Source of the DNA: Hypericum androsaemum
Lineage: Eukaryota; Streptophyta; Magnoliopsida; Malpighiales; Hypericaceae
Length of the DNA: 64,000 bases
NCBI GenBank assembly: GCA_963995505.1
Contig: OZ023197.1
Coordinates: 2,215,001-2,279,000, forward strand
Direction: 5' to 3'
Part shown: positions 47,081-61,000 of the stretch, in pieces
How the letters are laid out: each line of letters opens with the position of its first letter
How positions within the stretch are numbered: position 1 is the first letter of the stretch
Translations under genes and position numbers: made by a program
Notes under the pieces: model-generated
Database searches by the model: none
Seen by the model: the letters and a program-made list of their open reading frames with translations, nothing else
Told to the model about the DNA's origin: nothing

Positions 47081-50000
47081 TCATTTCGTGGGCTTTAATC
47101 CCATTCCCCTCGATGATACCTCAACTTGGTCTCTCGTTAGACCCTTAGTTAATGGATCCGCGATGTTCTCTTTTGACTTTACATAGTCTAAAGATATCAC
47201 ACCCGTTCTCAATAACGTTCTCACGGATTTATGTCTACGACGTATGTGTCTAGACTTTCCATTATACACATTATTTTGTGCTCTTCCAATAGCTGATTGA
47301 CTATCACAGTGCACGCTAATGGGAGGCACTGGTTTTGACCACATCGGAATGTCCTCCAAGAAACTTCGGAGCCAATCCGCCTCTTCAGCTGCAAGATCCA
47401 ACGCTATGAATTCTGATTCCATAGTTGATCTAGCAATGCAAGTTTGTTTGCATGATCTCCACGAGACCGCTGCTCCTCCAAATGTAAATATGTATCCGCT
47501 AGTGGATTTTATATTCTTGGAGTCCGAGATCCAGTTCGCGTCTGAATACCCTTCCAGAACGGCTGGATGTCTCGTATAGTGTAATCCAAAGTTAGCAGTG
47601 TACCTTAGATATCTAAGGACTCTAACTATCGCTTTCCAATGTTCATAATTGGGATTACTCGTATATCTCGATAATCTGTTAACCGAGTTTGCAATATCTG
47701 GTCTAGTACAGTCCATGAGGTACATTAGACTGCCTATAACTCTAGAATATTCTAGTTGTCTCACACTCTCTCCGCGATTCTTGCAGAGACTCGACACCAC
47801 TTCCATAGGAGTTCTCGCAATTACATTGCTATCCTTATCGAATTTGTCAAGTATCTTTTCGACATAGTGACCTTGGGAAAGCGCGTAACCTTCTGAAGTC
47901 TTAGTGATTTTCATCCCAAGTATTACATCAGCTTGTCCCAAGTCTTTCATATCGAAATTTTGTGACAACATTTTCTTGGTAATTTTGATATTATCATTAT
48001 TACCCACGATCAACATGTCATCTACGTAGAGACAAACTATCACATAGTCGTTATCATCTCCTTTCACGTAGACACATTTATCACATTGGTTTATCTGAAA
48101 CCCGTTAGATAGCATTACACTATCAAACTTTTCGTGCCATTGTTTAGGTGCTTGTTTTAGTCCATACAAGGATTTTACAAGTTTACACACCTTATGTTCT
48201 TTACCTGAAACCACAAACCCTTCGGGTTGCTCCATGTAAATCTCCTCTTCCAAATCTCCATTAAGGAAGGCCGTCTTCACATCCATTTGATGGATCTCTA
48301 GGTTAAACAAAGCTGCCAAGGCTATGACTAACCTAATAGACGTTTTCCTGGAGACAGGAGCATATGTGTCAAAATAATCAACACCCTCAGTTTGCTTGTA
48401 GCCTTTAACAACAAGTCTCGCCTTGTACTTATCCACTGTACCATCAGGCTTCATCTTCTTTTTGAAGATCCACTTATGGCCTAGTGGTTTACTACCCGGA
48501 GGTAGATCTACTAGTTCCCAAGTGTGATTATGTAAGATAGACTCTATCTCACTATTCACCGCTTCCTTCCAAAGAGCAGAGTCTGTAGAAGACATTGCTT
48601 CTTTGTAGGTTACTGGATCCTTTTCTAACAGATATGTTAGGAAATCTGATCCGAAAGACTTTTCTTTTCTAGCCCTTTTCCCACGCCTAGGCTCTTCAAC
48701 TTCATCTTGAGGTTTCTCTCCCCCCACAATGCTTCCACTTTGGTCAACTTGACGGTCAACACCAGTTCGAGCTTTGTGAGGAAAGGTTTCCTCAAAGAAT
48801 GAAGCATCCCTAGCTTCTATGATAGTATTTACGTGGATATCAGAGTTATCTGACTTGTGTACCAAGAATCGATAAGCAGCACTATCTTGTGCATAACCGA
48901 TAAACACACAATCCACCGTCTTGGGTCCTATCCTTGTCCTTTTAGGAGGTGGAATCGGAACCTTAGCAAGACATCCCCAAACTCTTAGGAACTTATAGCT
49001 AGGCGCATGACCTTTCCATAATTCGTAAGGTGTTTTAGCCAACTTTTTATGTGGTACCCTGTTGAGCACATAGTTGGCCGAAAGCACCGCTTCCCCCCAC
49101 AAATTCCTTGGTAATCCGGAACTGATAAGCATCGCATTCATCATTTCCTTAAGCGTCCTATTCTTCCTTTCCGCAATTCCATTTTGCTCGGGAGAATAAG
49201 GCGCCGTGGTTTGATGAATGATTCCATTCTCGGCACAAACTTGTGCAAATGGAGATTCATATTCACCACCTCGGTCACTTCGAAGATTTTTGATCTTCTT
49301 GCCAAGTTGGTTCTCAACTTCATTCTTATAGTGAATGAACATGTCTATTGCTTCGTCTTTACTTCTCATCAAGTAGACATAGCAATACCTCGTACAATCA
49401 TCGATAAAAGTTATAAAATAATTTTTACCGCCACGCGTTTGTACGTATTTTAAATCACATACATCGGTGTGGATTAAATCCAACGGTTCCGTCCTTCGCT
49501 CAATCGAGTGGGAAGATGCTTTGGCGTACTTGGCCTCAACACAAGTCTCGCACTTATGTTTGTGATCGATGTTAAACTTTGGTAGTAGGTTAAGTGATAT
49601 TAGCCTTTGCAAAGACTTATAGTTCACATGACCCAGTCTACCATGCCACAAATATGACGAATCCCGAGAATAAGCAACCTTCACTTTCTCATTGGCCTTA
49701 TCGGCAACATTCATTACATTATTGCTCGTGCTAGCCTTATTGGCGGCACCCACATCAATCTTATCACTAGACTTTGCCTTGGGAGCTAAAGTCATTACAC
49801 TCATCTTAAAAAGATTGTTGGTCAAGTAACCCTTGCCAACGAACATCCCTCCCTTGGACATGATGACCTTGTCGGACTCGAACACAAGCCGAAAGCCCCT
49901 CTTGTTGAGCACCACTCCGGAGATAAGATTCTTTCGAATCTCGGGCACATGCAGCACATCAGTCAAGGTCAGCTCCTTGCCCGAGGTCATCTTCAGCATG

Positions 50001-51196
50001 ACCGTCCCCTTGCCTTCAACCTTCGAGACTGCAGAATTTCCCATGTAGCAGTTTTCATCATCGACCGGTTGATAGGTCTTGAACATCCATTTGTTGGCAC
50101 AAATGTGGCGGGTAGCCCCCGTGTCCACCCACCATTCCTTCGAGTTCCCACCCACGAGGTTCACCTCGGACACAACGGCCGTGAGGTGCATCTCATCGAG
50201 GTCGGAGCTCAAGCTAGCCTCCGCAATGTTAGCATTGGCGGGCTTCTTCTTCTTGCCCTTGCTTGGTCCTGCCGTCTTCTTACCCTCCGCGGCTAGACGT
50301 TTGTAGCAATCTTTGGCACGATGGCCGGTCTTGTTGCAAACAAAGCAGGCACCAGTAAAGCTCTTGTTCTGAGCATCTCCCTTGGTGTCATTTGAGCGTT
50401 TCCGCTTGTTCCCACGGGAGCTCCCCCCGGTCTCGACCACATTGGCCTTAGCAACCATGCCACTTGGTTTCTTATCAACCTTTCGGTTGTCTTGCTCGAT
50501 GCGCAACCTTCGGATAAGGTCCTCGAGAGTCATCTTCTTCCTCTTGTGCTTGAGGTACATCTTGAAGTCCTTCCAAGATGGTGGTAATTTCTCAATTACC
50601 ATCGCCACTTGGAGGGCATCATTGATGGCCATTTCCTCCGTTGCAAGATCATGAAAGATCAATTGCAACTCTTCGCATTGTTCCACAACGCTCTTTCCAT
50701 CGACCATCCGATAGTCGTGGAAGCGCCCGGCCACAAATTTCTTTGCACCGGCGTCGTCAACTTTATATTTGTGCTCCAACGATTCCCAAAGATCCTTAGA
50801 CGTTTCTTTGGTATAGTAGACGCCGTAAAGCGAATCGTCGAGAGAACCCAATATATAGTTGCGACATAGGTAATCTTCATGTACCCATGCGCTGTGGATC
50901 GCAGTTTGATGCGGATCACTCACATTCTCTTTGGGTTTCTCTTCCTTGACATACCGGCTAAAATTCAAGGCGGTCAAGTAGAACAACATTTTTTGTTGCC
51001 ATCTCTTGAAATTTCCACTTTTGAACTTTTCCGGTTTCTCAAGATGAGAATACGGCAGTGGCATTGGGTGTCTATGACCCGGCATCACGGCCTCAGCGCC
51101 GCTAGCCCTCACAACAGGAACCTCCTCGTTCAAGTTGTCATTTTCGGTGTTTGTCGCACCGGAGTTGTTAAGCGGGGGAGAGTTGTTATCAGCCAT
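47081..51196 (-). CDS. Copia Gag-Pol polyprotein, 1371 residues, uninterrupted
   Basis: A single open frame with all parts. The Gag region of the UBN2/DUF4219 type spans about residues 55-250. The zinc knuckle [14 protein letters not shown] is at about 284-297. The protease site DTGA is at about 358-361. The integrase zinc region [13 protein letters not shown] ... [11 protein letters not shown] precedes an integrase core with its acidic residues in HTDVCD (about 574), FIDDCTRY and the glutamate of NGIAERKNR (about 674). The reverse transcriptase includes [12 protein letters not shown] and the active-site YVDD at about 1057-1060. The Copia RNase H has YSDANW, STMESEF and [10 protein letters not shown]. 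Length and order are usual for the family. No stop, frame shift or lost catalytic residue was seen, so the protein could be active if expressed. Confidence 0.95.
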   Translation of the reverse strand: MADNNSPPLNNSGATNTENDNLNEEVPVVRASGAEAVMPGHRHPMPLPYSHLEKPEKFKSGNFKRWQQKMLFYLTALNFSRYVKEEKPKENVSDPHQTAIHSAWVHEDYLCRNYILGSLDDSLYGVYYTKETSKDLWESLEHKYKVDDAGAKKFVAGRFHDYRMVDGKSVVEQCEELQLIFHDLATEEMAINDALQVAMVIEKLPPSWKDFKMYLKHKRKKMTLEDLIRRLRIEQDNRKVDKKPSGMVAKANVVETGGSSRGNKRKRSNDTKGDAQNKSFTGACFVCNKTGHRAKDCYKRLAAEGKKTAGPSKGKKKKPANANIAEASLSSDLDEMHLTAVVSEVNLVGGNSKEWWVDTGATRHICANKWMFKTYQPVDDENCYMGNSAVSKVEGKGTVMLKMTSGKELTLTDVLHVPEIRKNLISGVVLNKRGFRLVFESDKVIMSKGGMFVGKGYLTNNLFKMSVMTLAPKAKSSDKIDVGAANKASTSNNVMNVADKANEKVKVAYSRDSSYLWHGRLGHVNYKSLQRLISLNLLPKFNIDHKHKCETCVEAKYAKASSHSIERRTEPLDLIHTDVCDLKYVQTRGGKNYFITFIDDCTRYCYVYLMRSKDEAIDMFIHYKNEVENQLGKKIKNLRSDRGGEYESPFAQVCAENGIIHQTTAPYSPEQNGIAERKNRTLKEMMNAMLISSGLPRNLWGEAVLSANYVLNRVPHKKLAKTPYELWKGHAPSYKFLRVWGCLAKVPIPPPKRTRIGPKTVDCVFIGYAQDSAAYRFLVHKSDNSDIHVNTIIEARDASFFEETFPHKARTGVDRQVDQSGSIVGGEKPQDEVEEPRRGKRARKEKSFGSDFLTYLLEKDPVTYKEAMSSTDSALWKEAVNSEIESILHNHTWELVDLPPGSKPLGHKWIFKKKMKPDGTVDKYKARLVVKGYKQTEGVDYFDTYAPVSRKTSIRLVIALAALFNLEIHQMDVKTAFLNGDLEEEIYMEQPEGFVVSGKEHKVCKLVKSLYGLKQAPKQWHEKFDSVMLSNGFQINQCDKCVYVKGDDNDYVIVCLYVDDMLIVGNNDNIKITKKMLSQNFDMKDLGQADVILGMKITKTSEGYALSQGHYVEKILDKFDKDSNVIARTPMEVVSSLCKNRGESVRQLEYSRVIGSLMYLMDCTRPDIANSVNRLSRYTSNPNYEHWKAIVRVLRYLRYTANFGLHYTRHPAVLEGYSDANWISDSKNIKSTSGYIFTFGGAAVSWRSCKQTCIARSTMESEFIALDLAAEEADWLRSFLEDIPMWSKPVPPISVHCDSQSAIGRAQNNVYNGKSRHIRRRHKSVRTLLRTGVISLDYVKSKENIADPLTKGLTRDQVEVSSRGMGLKPTK

Positions 51197-51798
51197 CTAA
51201 AAAATATCACCAATACACGCGCGTAAGTAATGGGTTTTATCGAACAGAAAAACCCAACAATATCTTAAAGATTATAATAGTTGTAGTACTAGAGCCGAAT
51301 ACTGATCAACCGGATACTAACACTTTTATGCAGAGAGAAGCAATATAAAATTGAACGTGACACGAATAATTATACTAATTAATTATTTCCCTTCTGTTCC
51401 GTTGCAGGATGCTATTTAAGTCCAAATTAATTTATGCCGATTTACTATACTCCACAAAACACTATTAATAGAATGAACGAAAGCAAGATTCAATCATGAA
51501 AGGGTTAGTTGTCCAAAAACTATTAAATTAATGAACTTCTTATTCTTTCACAGAAACAGATTAACGCACCAACTTATTGTAATGAACTACTGTCTCATCA
51601 ATTTTATTTTTTTCCACTACAAAAACAAGTGATAGTTACGAAAATAATAGTACGTTAAGTTAGGCCAATTTAAGGTTCTGTGCGCAGCGACTTTGCAAAT
51701 AAACCGACGAGAGCAGATTACAGATTCCTGAATTCGACAATAGCGATAGTTGTTCACGATTAAGAAACCACTATACTAATATAATAAGAGTTTAAGAT

Positions 51799-52387
51799 TA
51801 TTGAAATAAATATTAGTAAATAATGGTTTAATACGAGTATGCAAATATAGATCGTAAGCATATAAAGAGAAGAGTTTAGAGGTATGCTCACAATCACACT
51901 TGTGAGTAAGTGTGTACAACCGTCTTCTTCGAGCTAGGGATTTCGGATGCAATCCTGGACGAGGCCACAGTTTTACCGTGTGCCCTTAAACTCTTATTAC
52001 CCGCCTATATGCTTCAGGCCTCCGTGGGTAAGAGAGTTCCCAAGGTACAACGCCCAACCTCGTGTACAAAGGAAGCACTTTCGTACACCTTTCGTAGCCT
52101 TAGAACTCCGACACAAATGATTAAATGGGCTGTTACAAGACCCATAAAACCCCCATATTCATTAGGCTGTTATCCCATTTATTGGTTTGAATTTAAATTC
52201 GAAATTTAAATTCAAAGCCACCTGGAAGGTGAAGAAGGTTCCAGAGTGTGGGCTTGTCCAAACGGAAGTCCAAGAAGCCCAGAGGACTTTTTGGGCCTAG
52301 GATCGCTACAACAAGTCCGGCCCAGTTCTAAAAAGATAAGGCCCTGGAACAATTCCCACAATCCCGCAACCCGCACCCGCACCCGCA

Positions 52388-52421
<34 letters not shown>

Positions 52422-52916
52422 GCCCGGCCCGGTCCGGGTCGGGACGGGGCGGGGCGGGGCGCGTGCGCGTGCGTGCGTGCCGAGCCGAGCAGAGCCGGAC
52501 GGACGGACGGACGGACGGCGCGAGAAGCCTCTCCCTTCTCCACCAGTTTACCCATGCTAGACTTCTAGTCCCTTATAAACTTGTCTCAGCATGGTGCGCT
52601 AACCAATGTGGGATTGTGCTTATTTTAATAACAACCATACCACTTTAAAGCCAATTTTTATTCACCCCGAGAATTGGATTTTCGCAAGTGTTATACATCG
52701 TTACGAAGCTCTATCAACGAGCTTCGTATTGACCTCACAAACACCCAAAATCAATTGGTGTGACCTTCAATTAAATTAGCTCAAAGTTGCCCACTAATTA
52801 CTTAGTTATTATATTTAATTAGGATTCTCCCTCTAATTAAATATTTGGGCCAAAGCCCAATACACTCACTTGTATTGGGCCATCTCTTCCTTGGTTAATA
52901 AACCAATTCTCCAACA
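51799..52916 (-). repeat. 5' LTR of the Copia element (1118 bp), promoter region deleted
   Basis: Matches the left LTR but lacks a 155-bp block (equivalent of 45492-45646) that contains the TATA box. A further 9 bp (GAACCTTTC duplication) and two 8-bp pieces are also missing, and it has five rather than ten GAGCCC hexamers (52391-52420). The U3 end over the last roughly 340 bp looks identical to the left LTR. In minus-strand orientation this copy should promote transcription. Confidence 0.9.
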
Positions 52917-52921
52917 ATAAC

Positions 52922-53123
52922 TAGGTATAATATTTAGTTTTCAAAAAAAAATATAAGTCTGATATCGTGACCAGAGTGACCAATTTCACCATGTGATAGT
53001 GTGTTGTTATTGTAGTAGCGGATTGCACTACAATGTATATCTTTTGTATCTAGTTATGTTTTTTTGCTGTTGCGTCTATGTAATTTTATTCTATAATGAT
53101 GTTAGGCATTTCTTAAAAAAAAA
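52922..53123 (+). mobile_element. SINE, 3' part with poly(A) tail
   Basis: Continuation of the SINE head at 45073-45160 after the Copia insertion. It ends in about ten A residues followed by AGACAAACACAT (53124-53135), the partner of the repeat at 45061-45072. Confidence 0.68.
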
Positions 53124-53135
53124 AGACAAACACAT

Positions 53136-56100
53136 GTTGGGACACTATCTTGTCCACTAAGGAGGTTTCAAGAAGGTTAGTCTCACTAAAAAAAGTAAAG
53201 TGAAGTGACCTTCTCAACTTAAATGTGACGAGTCACACTCAAAAGTTAATTAGTTCACATAGAGTTGGTTGGTCCCAACCAACCAGGGTTGCCCAAAGTT
53301 TTGCAGTTCAAATTTCCTTAGCTCCAATCATTTGCCAAAGGCTCGACTTCTTACAAGTTAATGGCCATTTGGCTATGGCATATCTAACCTTGTGTATCTT
53401 TTGTCATAACTAATGAGGAGGCACAAATTAGTCCATTTGACAAAATTGTGAATGAGAAGGCACAAATTAGTCCATTTGACAAAATTGTGGATTGATTAAC
53501 TTGTTGTAGATCAAGAAAAAACTCCACAGTTAGCTGTTAGGTTTTGTTGACACTTGGTGAGAATTTAAACCCTAGAACAAATTCACCACTTGATTATATA
53601 ATGCTAGTGCAGAATAACAAATTCACAAGTACAAGATGTTGATGCATTAAAGAAAAAAATAAATAAAGTCTTACGCAACCAATGGTTATAATGAAATATA
53701 ATTCATTTACTTAAATCTTCATGTTTTGAGTTAGATACTAAAAATTTAATACGAAATCAAAACAAGTTCGATCCGTACCGTACATGAACTGTCAAAGAGT
53801 TATAAGACATGGTTGGGAATTGACGCATTGATTAATGGGGTTTCCACGGAGATTGGGACCTAGTGGCATCCGTATATCAAGCCTTGATCTTGAAAGATCG
53901 TGGTCTTTTATGTCACTTCCTGTGTTAAACAGGACCAAAGTGCAATAAAAGTTGAATTATACAGGGCGACACGACACACTAGTAAACAGATGAGGAAACA
54001 TGTAATCTTAAGAATCGAAAATTGTCGGGTCTAATTTAAGAGTAGTTTTTTTAGTAATATCTTTTTTATTTATAAAATTAACACAAAATCTCAAAATTTT
54101 AGTCTCTCACTATTTGGACGACGGTTATAAGATTGCCTAATGCCTAGAGAGCTACATGTACAACCCTAGATAAAATAATGTGTTGCTTGGGATTCAATAG
54201 TCGATTTTTGTTGGTCCAAGTAGTAAAGAAGTTGAATTTATTTAAGGTGGTATTGAGATCAAGTCTTACGAATATAAAATATACTATTATAAGAGCTTTT
54301 CTCTAAATAAAATATGGCAGTACTCGACTTTTAATATTAGAAATTTTTAGAAAATGATCAATTGTTAAGGAGGTATAAATGCTTTGGAGGTTGGAAGGAC
54401 AAATTGACAAAGATCTCTCCACTGATGGAGGACGCCGACACGTGAAGTTGCATTTGATTGGCTTCCTACTGTTTCGAACAAACTTGTCAGGGCCCACTTA
54501 AAGTGGGACATGTTGGGTCCCACATGTACGAGCTTTAGTTTGGGGATGGGTCCTACACATGAATTGACTTGGGAAAAAAATGTTGAAAATCTTCACTTTA
54601 AATAATAGGGTTTGTTTCTCTAAAAAAAGGATTTTTTTAGAATCTCTAAATAATAGGATCAGGGATCCAACTACATTTAAGTATGAAATAATTAAAGACT
54701 GTGAAATTGTATACAATCAAGTCATAGGTTTAAATTCTTGGGAAGATGGTCTTATATTTGTAAGTTTTGAATCCTGCTATAATTCCAAATTTTAATTTAT
54801 GATATAACAAATGAGTCAGATCTAACAACGTATATGAATTGTTATTTGATTTTTAATGAGTCAATTTTTGTAGATGTGACATTGATCTATATCAAAATAA
54901 CTAGTATCTTCTTAATTCTTGTACAACTGTCACCCTAGAGATGTACCTATTTTTCTTGAATGGCTTCCACCATCCAATGTAAAAGAAATTTAAAGGGCCC
55001 TTAAATCTTAATCATGTTTTACTTTGTCGTCAATTGAAGTGATGCCGGTTATTATCGCCTAAGATCGCCCGAATCGCAAGGACGGCCCACAAAGTTGTGC
55101 TTGTCAAGGAATATATCACCCAAAGAGCCATTTGAGTTAATTATTTAACAAAAGATTTGAGTGAGACAGGATCGTACATCTACTGAACTGCCTAGTAGAA
55201 TTCGAGATGGATAAGACATGTGAACTATGACAAATCTCTCTCAACAGATATTTAAAATTAAAATTGATGTATTTTCGATTCTAGACCCCGAGGCTTCTTG
55301 ATTAAACTAAATCAACTTCTAACTTGGTGTTTCTTGGTCAATTTTCTATTATATTTAAACTCCATTAACCATCTAACCATTTTTCTTTATTTCTCTTGGA
55401 ACCATTACTTTGGAAGGATCCAAAAAATGATTTAATTAAGCACAGTACCCTCCTAAGTGTGACTTAGCTTACAAGTTGGGAAATCTCTTTTTGGGATACA
55501 TGTTTTAGGAAAGGAAGAAGACTTTGATTATATTTTCTAATTTTTTACTAATAAACCATTGTGGCTGCGACTTAATAAGCCAACCCATGTACTCCAAGTG
55601 ACACTACCTACTACTTTAAATATATATATATATACCATGGAGTTTGGGTGGAGTTAGCTTTAAGTCATGTGATTCGACTCTTTCTTTACCCCAATAAAGC
55701 TACGTAATTAATTAAATAAATGAACATGATGTTATGCCTAGATTACAGTCTAGATTGGAATCACATTTTTAAATTCGAAATGATTGCCCGTATACCATGA
55801 AGCACGAATGGCCCTTTGCAGTTTGCATAATTGAGCCCGAAATTTTGGTTTTTGGATTAACATGACCTTTTTTATTTTCGAAAACACGATGTATCCAAAT
55901 ATTTATAAAATTAAAGTCAAGATTCGAGTTTTTTGACAAAATTCTTCATGCCAAAGGTTAACGTAACAATATTTTCGGAACTCAGAAATCGACTTGTGCT
56001 AGATCAACATATATGTTATTTATATTTTTTTCAGAGGTAAATTTTTTACGCCAAGAATTACATCTTGTTAGGGTGTGAATCCTGAACTTCTGTAAAATCG

Positions 56101-57800
56101 TATTACACCTTATACTGCTAAACCAAATACATTTTGGCATGATTTAGATGCTTAAAAGTGATACTTAGACGGCCATTAGAATTTAGAAGCATAACACATA
56201 CTTTTTTAAGTATGTGTACAGTTGGAGGGAACATTTGCACATGATATGGAAAAGGTCATTTTTCTTGTTGGAATTCTTCATTGGGATCTTGTACTAAGCT
56301 TCATCTCCCATGACAAAGTTCCCGGCACATGCTCTTTATCCAAAATTACCTTGAAAAATGGTTTATTATGATCAACCCCACATTTCAATTGCTTACCCTA
56401 TAAATATGTATAAACCATAATATATTCAGCAATCCATATTACCACTTTTTTCTCAAAATATTTTTGAATTAACATTTAGATCAATTGTTGAAGAATAATC
56501 TAATTTAAATATATAAGAAAATATATCGAGTTTGTATCCGAAAGAATACATGTCATTAAATTTTGGTTAGAAAATTTGCATCATGCTTTATACAATAGAA
56601 GTGATCAGATACGATGCAGTTTGGACAAAAAATATTGCAATTGTAACAATACTAAATTAACAATCACTCGACCAATAAAAATTGGTTAAAGTAGTAAGAA
56701 ATTTGGATTCACTTTAAGTGATCTTAAATTCAAACCTCACTAATAGAGGTCATTCCTAAAATATCACGTGACATAACCCAACTCTGAATATTATAACTTG
56801 CACCCAAAAAAATTAACAATCATTTGATACATAAAAACAAAAGCAATCAGAACAATAAACTAACTTCAAGAAACAAGAGATGCCATGTTATTTCTGCCTC
56901 AGTTGAAGGAAGCAGTGCTCCTTCTTTCCTCTCTTTTAAGTGGAAAAAATGAAGATGTCCTCTTTCTATCTACATGCGGGCCTCTATCAAACATGGTGGG
57001 TTGCCATTGGAAACCTCTGTGGTCACATGTAAACATGTGAAGACCAAGAGATTCATAGTACTAAACCATAATTGAATTGGAAGGGAATCTGCCCCATCAG
57101 ACAAAATCTCATGGGACTTCCATACAACAAACGAATTGTTAAATTGCATGTGCGACTTCTTTTAATATCGAGTAATTTCGGCCCTATTTTAGGAGTGACT
57201 CTTAAGATTAAAATATAGATCTACCACTTTGAACAACTCTCAATAGCTGCTTCATAGTACTGTTTGACGCTTAAGTACTAGAAAACAAAAGGGTTTAGGA
57301 CTAAAATAGGTCCTTGAAATCTGGGGGAATTTGTCCCCTTGAAGAAAGTCCAAGTAGATGCAAGGCTCTAATTGCAGCAACCACCCAGGTTTTTCCATTC
57401 AAACAGGACAAAGACAAGTTAGTTTGATTAAAATATCTTGGTTCATACCTTGATCTGTGTACAAGAAGTCATCCTAGGTGATAATTAATAATGTTGGTGC
57501 CCGTAGTCTATTTTTTTACCTAAAAAGTCCGAAAACACATGGTACCGAATCCATAACATCAGCTAATCCATGTTCAAATGTTGTGGAACTTCTCCTACAT
57601 AGAACTCGAATTCGAAATCTTTATTAACCCCGCTTGAACCTGAGCCAATGCATAAACAAAGTACCAACTGGGTGCATTCCGAAATGACAAAGCCAGATTT
57701 TATGCCACAACGGTCCAACTGGCCGATGTATCACAAGGCCAAAAGATCGAGATCATATTCTGATGGGTACAAAGACGGACGACAAAATTGAGCAGATTTT
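53136..57800. other. Long AT-rich intergenic stretch, no gene seen
   Basis: A direct repeat of about 39 bp (GGCACAAATTAGTCCATTTG with flanks) occurs twice at about 53413-53490, and a (TA)n run lies near 55619-55634. I see no domain-bearing frame, intron-exon pattern or transposon ends in the remaining 4.6 kb. Confidence 0.5.
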
Positions 57801-58057
57801 ACATACAATAATGTACTGTACTAAAGTATAAATTGAATTTTACATACATCCTTCAAACTATGAAGCTCCTCAGAGAGGAGCAAAGACCATACCAATCGAA
57901 CCACTCGAAACCAGCTCTAGTAAAACCCGAAGCGAATAATGAATCGAACGAATTATACATCGGATGCATTTGAATGCTATCTAGAGAAGCACGTAGCTAT
58001 ATGATGAGCACGCACCTGGGTCTCTTACCATTGTGCAAAATCATTTAGACAACTGTC

Positions 58058-61000
58058 TTAAGGAAACTTTTTATCGGATCCTTTCATGTTCAAGTTGAAC
58101 CATTTCTTTTTCGCCTTGTCTTTTCCCTCGGAGCTCCCATCTTCACTTGGACTATCGGGTTTGAAATCTTCGCCGACTTTGCTTGTACTACCGTTAGTAG
58201 AAAAGTTAGCGACTGTCCTGTTTACCGTAAATGAAGAGTGTGTGTCATCCCTTTGCTTAAGAAGCTCATCAACCTGCACATATCAACCACAAAAGCACAT
58301 AAACATGGACGCATGAGAAACAGATAATTGATCATGAAACCAATTGGCTACCTTGTAACTTTTAATCAGCCAAATTCGAAAAAGAAAAAAAGAATGACAT
58401 GCAAATGTGATTAAATTGCTCGTGGAATTGAGAAACTTCATAGGTGCAAAACAAAAGGTTCAAGTGAAAAGGCTTGGAACCCACTGATTGCTTTTCCTGG
58501 CTGTATCTGTTAGTTACTTCTTGGAAACGAGCCAAGGCCTGCAGAAGATGAAAATGAAATTTATATTATGTGAAGCGACGAACACTTATATTACCTTTGT
58601 AACATACGCAATAGTAATGTGGGAAAAAGTAGTTCACCTTCCTATACTCTGTCTCAAACTGACGCAGCTCGTTTCTCTTTCTTAAAATTTGAGACTCGAC
58701 CTCCTTAAGCTTCTCCGTGGTGTCTTCGTATGTCTTGGCACAAAGTGCCTCAATTGTGTAGGAAGCAGTTTTAAAAAAATTATCTCCTGACAAATTGAAA
58801 AGTTCATCAGCACTAAATTAAGCAACTTGACTCTGATAAATGGAAAAAGACAAAGTTCACACCATATACAGCAAATATGTGAGTGCCAGCTTTCAGCGCT
58901 GAAACCTCGCAAGGTTGCAATCCCTCCAACCTCTTGAAGAATGCTGCATCAGGATCCTTGGCAATTGCCAACTGCAACATGAAAATGAGAAAAAAAGATC
59001 TTACTCATCGTAACAGAAAAGGCGAGTAGAAGAAGGAATACTAAGAAACATAATAGCTCTATACCGCATTCACGGTTGAATCCATTCTGTAAACTTGGAA
59101 GTGTAAGAAGTACATCCCCGCTGACGTCACCTTGCCTGTCTTCTCACTATCTTCCTGTAGAAGGACAATACATCATCATTTTCAACAATGCACATGTTCA
59201 CACCCATTAGAACTAAACATCTAAATGAAAACAGGTCTACCAAGCGTTAAATAAAGGCTAATCCCCTAAAAGTAAACATTGGGTATCTAACCAGTCATAA
59301 ACCACAGAAAATCAATACATAGACCCAATAAGTAGCACCAACTGTTCGTGCCGAATGACCCACCATCAGAGATCACAGTAACTCAAGTAAGAATGAGACC
59401 ATACCGCAATGTTATTCCACCAAATCTTTACAAACTTAAACAACTCTGGTAAGGGAAGAGTGAAATAGCCGCTCATCAGCGAGGTGAAACAGAAACTAGA
59501 TTTGCCTTCCACTGAAACGCTATTTGTTCCAGAGCAAGCAATTGTATGTTCACATGTCTATGAGTACTGGGGGATGAAAGATGGAAAAAAAGAGAAAACC
59601 CAAAGTACCTGCAAAGCCAAACCATAGCCTCCATTTGCATCTTGTTCAAAATAGAGCAACTGGCAGAGAAAATATAAAGTAAAATTAGGCTTCAAATTGC
59701 AACCCAGACGAATTACTATTTATGTTCAGGAAGTTATAAAAAGGTGATTCGCTTGCAATTGCAGCAAGTCAAGTTTGACTGACCTTAAATTTACTTTGCG
59801 CATTTGATGTCACTCTCACTACAATTCCCGACTCTGCCTGTTGATCACTGATTGTTACACCGAAGAAATGAGCACATTGCTTCTCCACCTGAAATAGGCC
59901 ACAATTAGCAAAAACAAACAAAAAATTGATCAGAATTGGCTAGAGCAAAAGGAAGCACCTTCCCGCTGACTAACGTCCCAATTGGAAGAGGTCTGACAGT
60001 GACAGTTCCACTGAGAGCTTCTTCAAGGACATTGGCAGAAATTGTAGTCTTAATAGGAACACCAAGCTTGCTAAAAAAGAAAAGAGTTGAAATGTCAAAA
60101 ACAGCTAACATATTACATATTCTGAGTGCTAACAGTTTACTGTTACCTGAACAATGCGGCAAACACTGTATTAACCGTCCCCAGATTAGATAAGTCAATT
60201 TCCATATCCATGCTTTCAGCATCTAGAGCCTGACCAAAGTCAACTTACAGAATTAGATTAGGTCTACATCAATGTACGTGCAAGATGGTAATCTTATTGA
60301 GTAATAAATAGTTAAATACCATGACATGCCATGTACAAGAATAATGAATTTAACAGCTTTAGCATTTTGCATGGTTCTATTAAGGAGCTATGGATCACTA
60401 AAACTTTAGAATTTTTTATAATATGATTGTTGTATTTATTTCTTCATGGGATCTTCCTATCAAGACCTCCTTGTCATTACCAATTCTGTAGAAAGCTTTA
60501 GTCAGCCTTAGCTAGCATTAACAGAAGGAAAAATATGTCTACTTCACAAGTCGGAGAAAGATGAAACAAGCAATGGTTTCTTTCAGTAGTGTTCCACAAT
60601 GCAATATTCCAGGCATCAATTCACAGCCTAAAGCAGTGTAAAAAAAAGACAGTCAACATTTGGTACGGAAGATTAACCATGCACCTCAAACCCTGCACTG
60701 TCATACTGCCTTCTTTTCTCCGGATCAGATAATATGCTGTACGAATAAGCAACCTCCTTAAACAGTTCAGAAGCTTCAGGATTGTTGGCATTCTTGTCTG
60801 GATGGTATCTTTCCATTCACACCAAGTCATAACACACAATTAGGAGGCGAACCAAAAACTCTAAAAGAAAGAGCAGCACCCTAGTAACTAGACACAACTT
60901 TCGAAGAGAAGATGAGTATCACCCTGTTTCCGCCACATGAGAAATACATCAAGATATTCACAGCCATGGTCTATTTCGGAATCAAAACATGACCGAAACT

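Larger units (their letters stand above)
45161..52916 (-). mobile_element. Full-length Ty1/Copia LTR retrotransposon
   Basis: 7756 bp, flanked by exact 5-bp duplications ATAAC (45156-45160 and 52917-52921). It comprises a 3' LTR at the left, a purine tract, one long polyprotein frame and a 5' LTR at the right, all on the minus strand. LTR sequences look almost free of substitutions over the roughly 340 bp compared at the U3 side, so insertion is recent, but several indels separate them. The order protease-integrase-reverse transcriptase-RNase H identifies Copia. I could not find a clear primer-binding site next to the 5' LTR. Confidence 0.95.
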
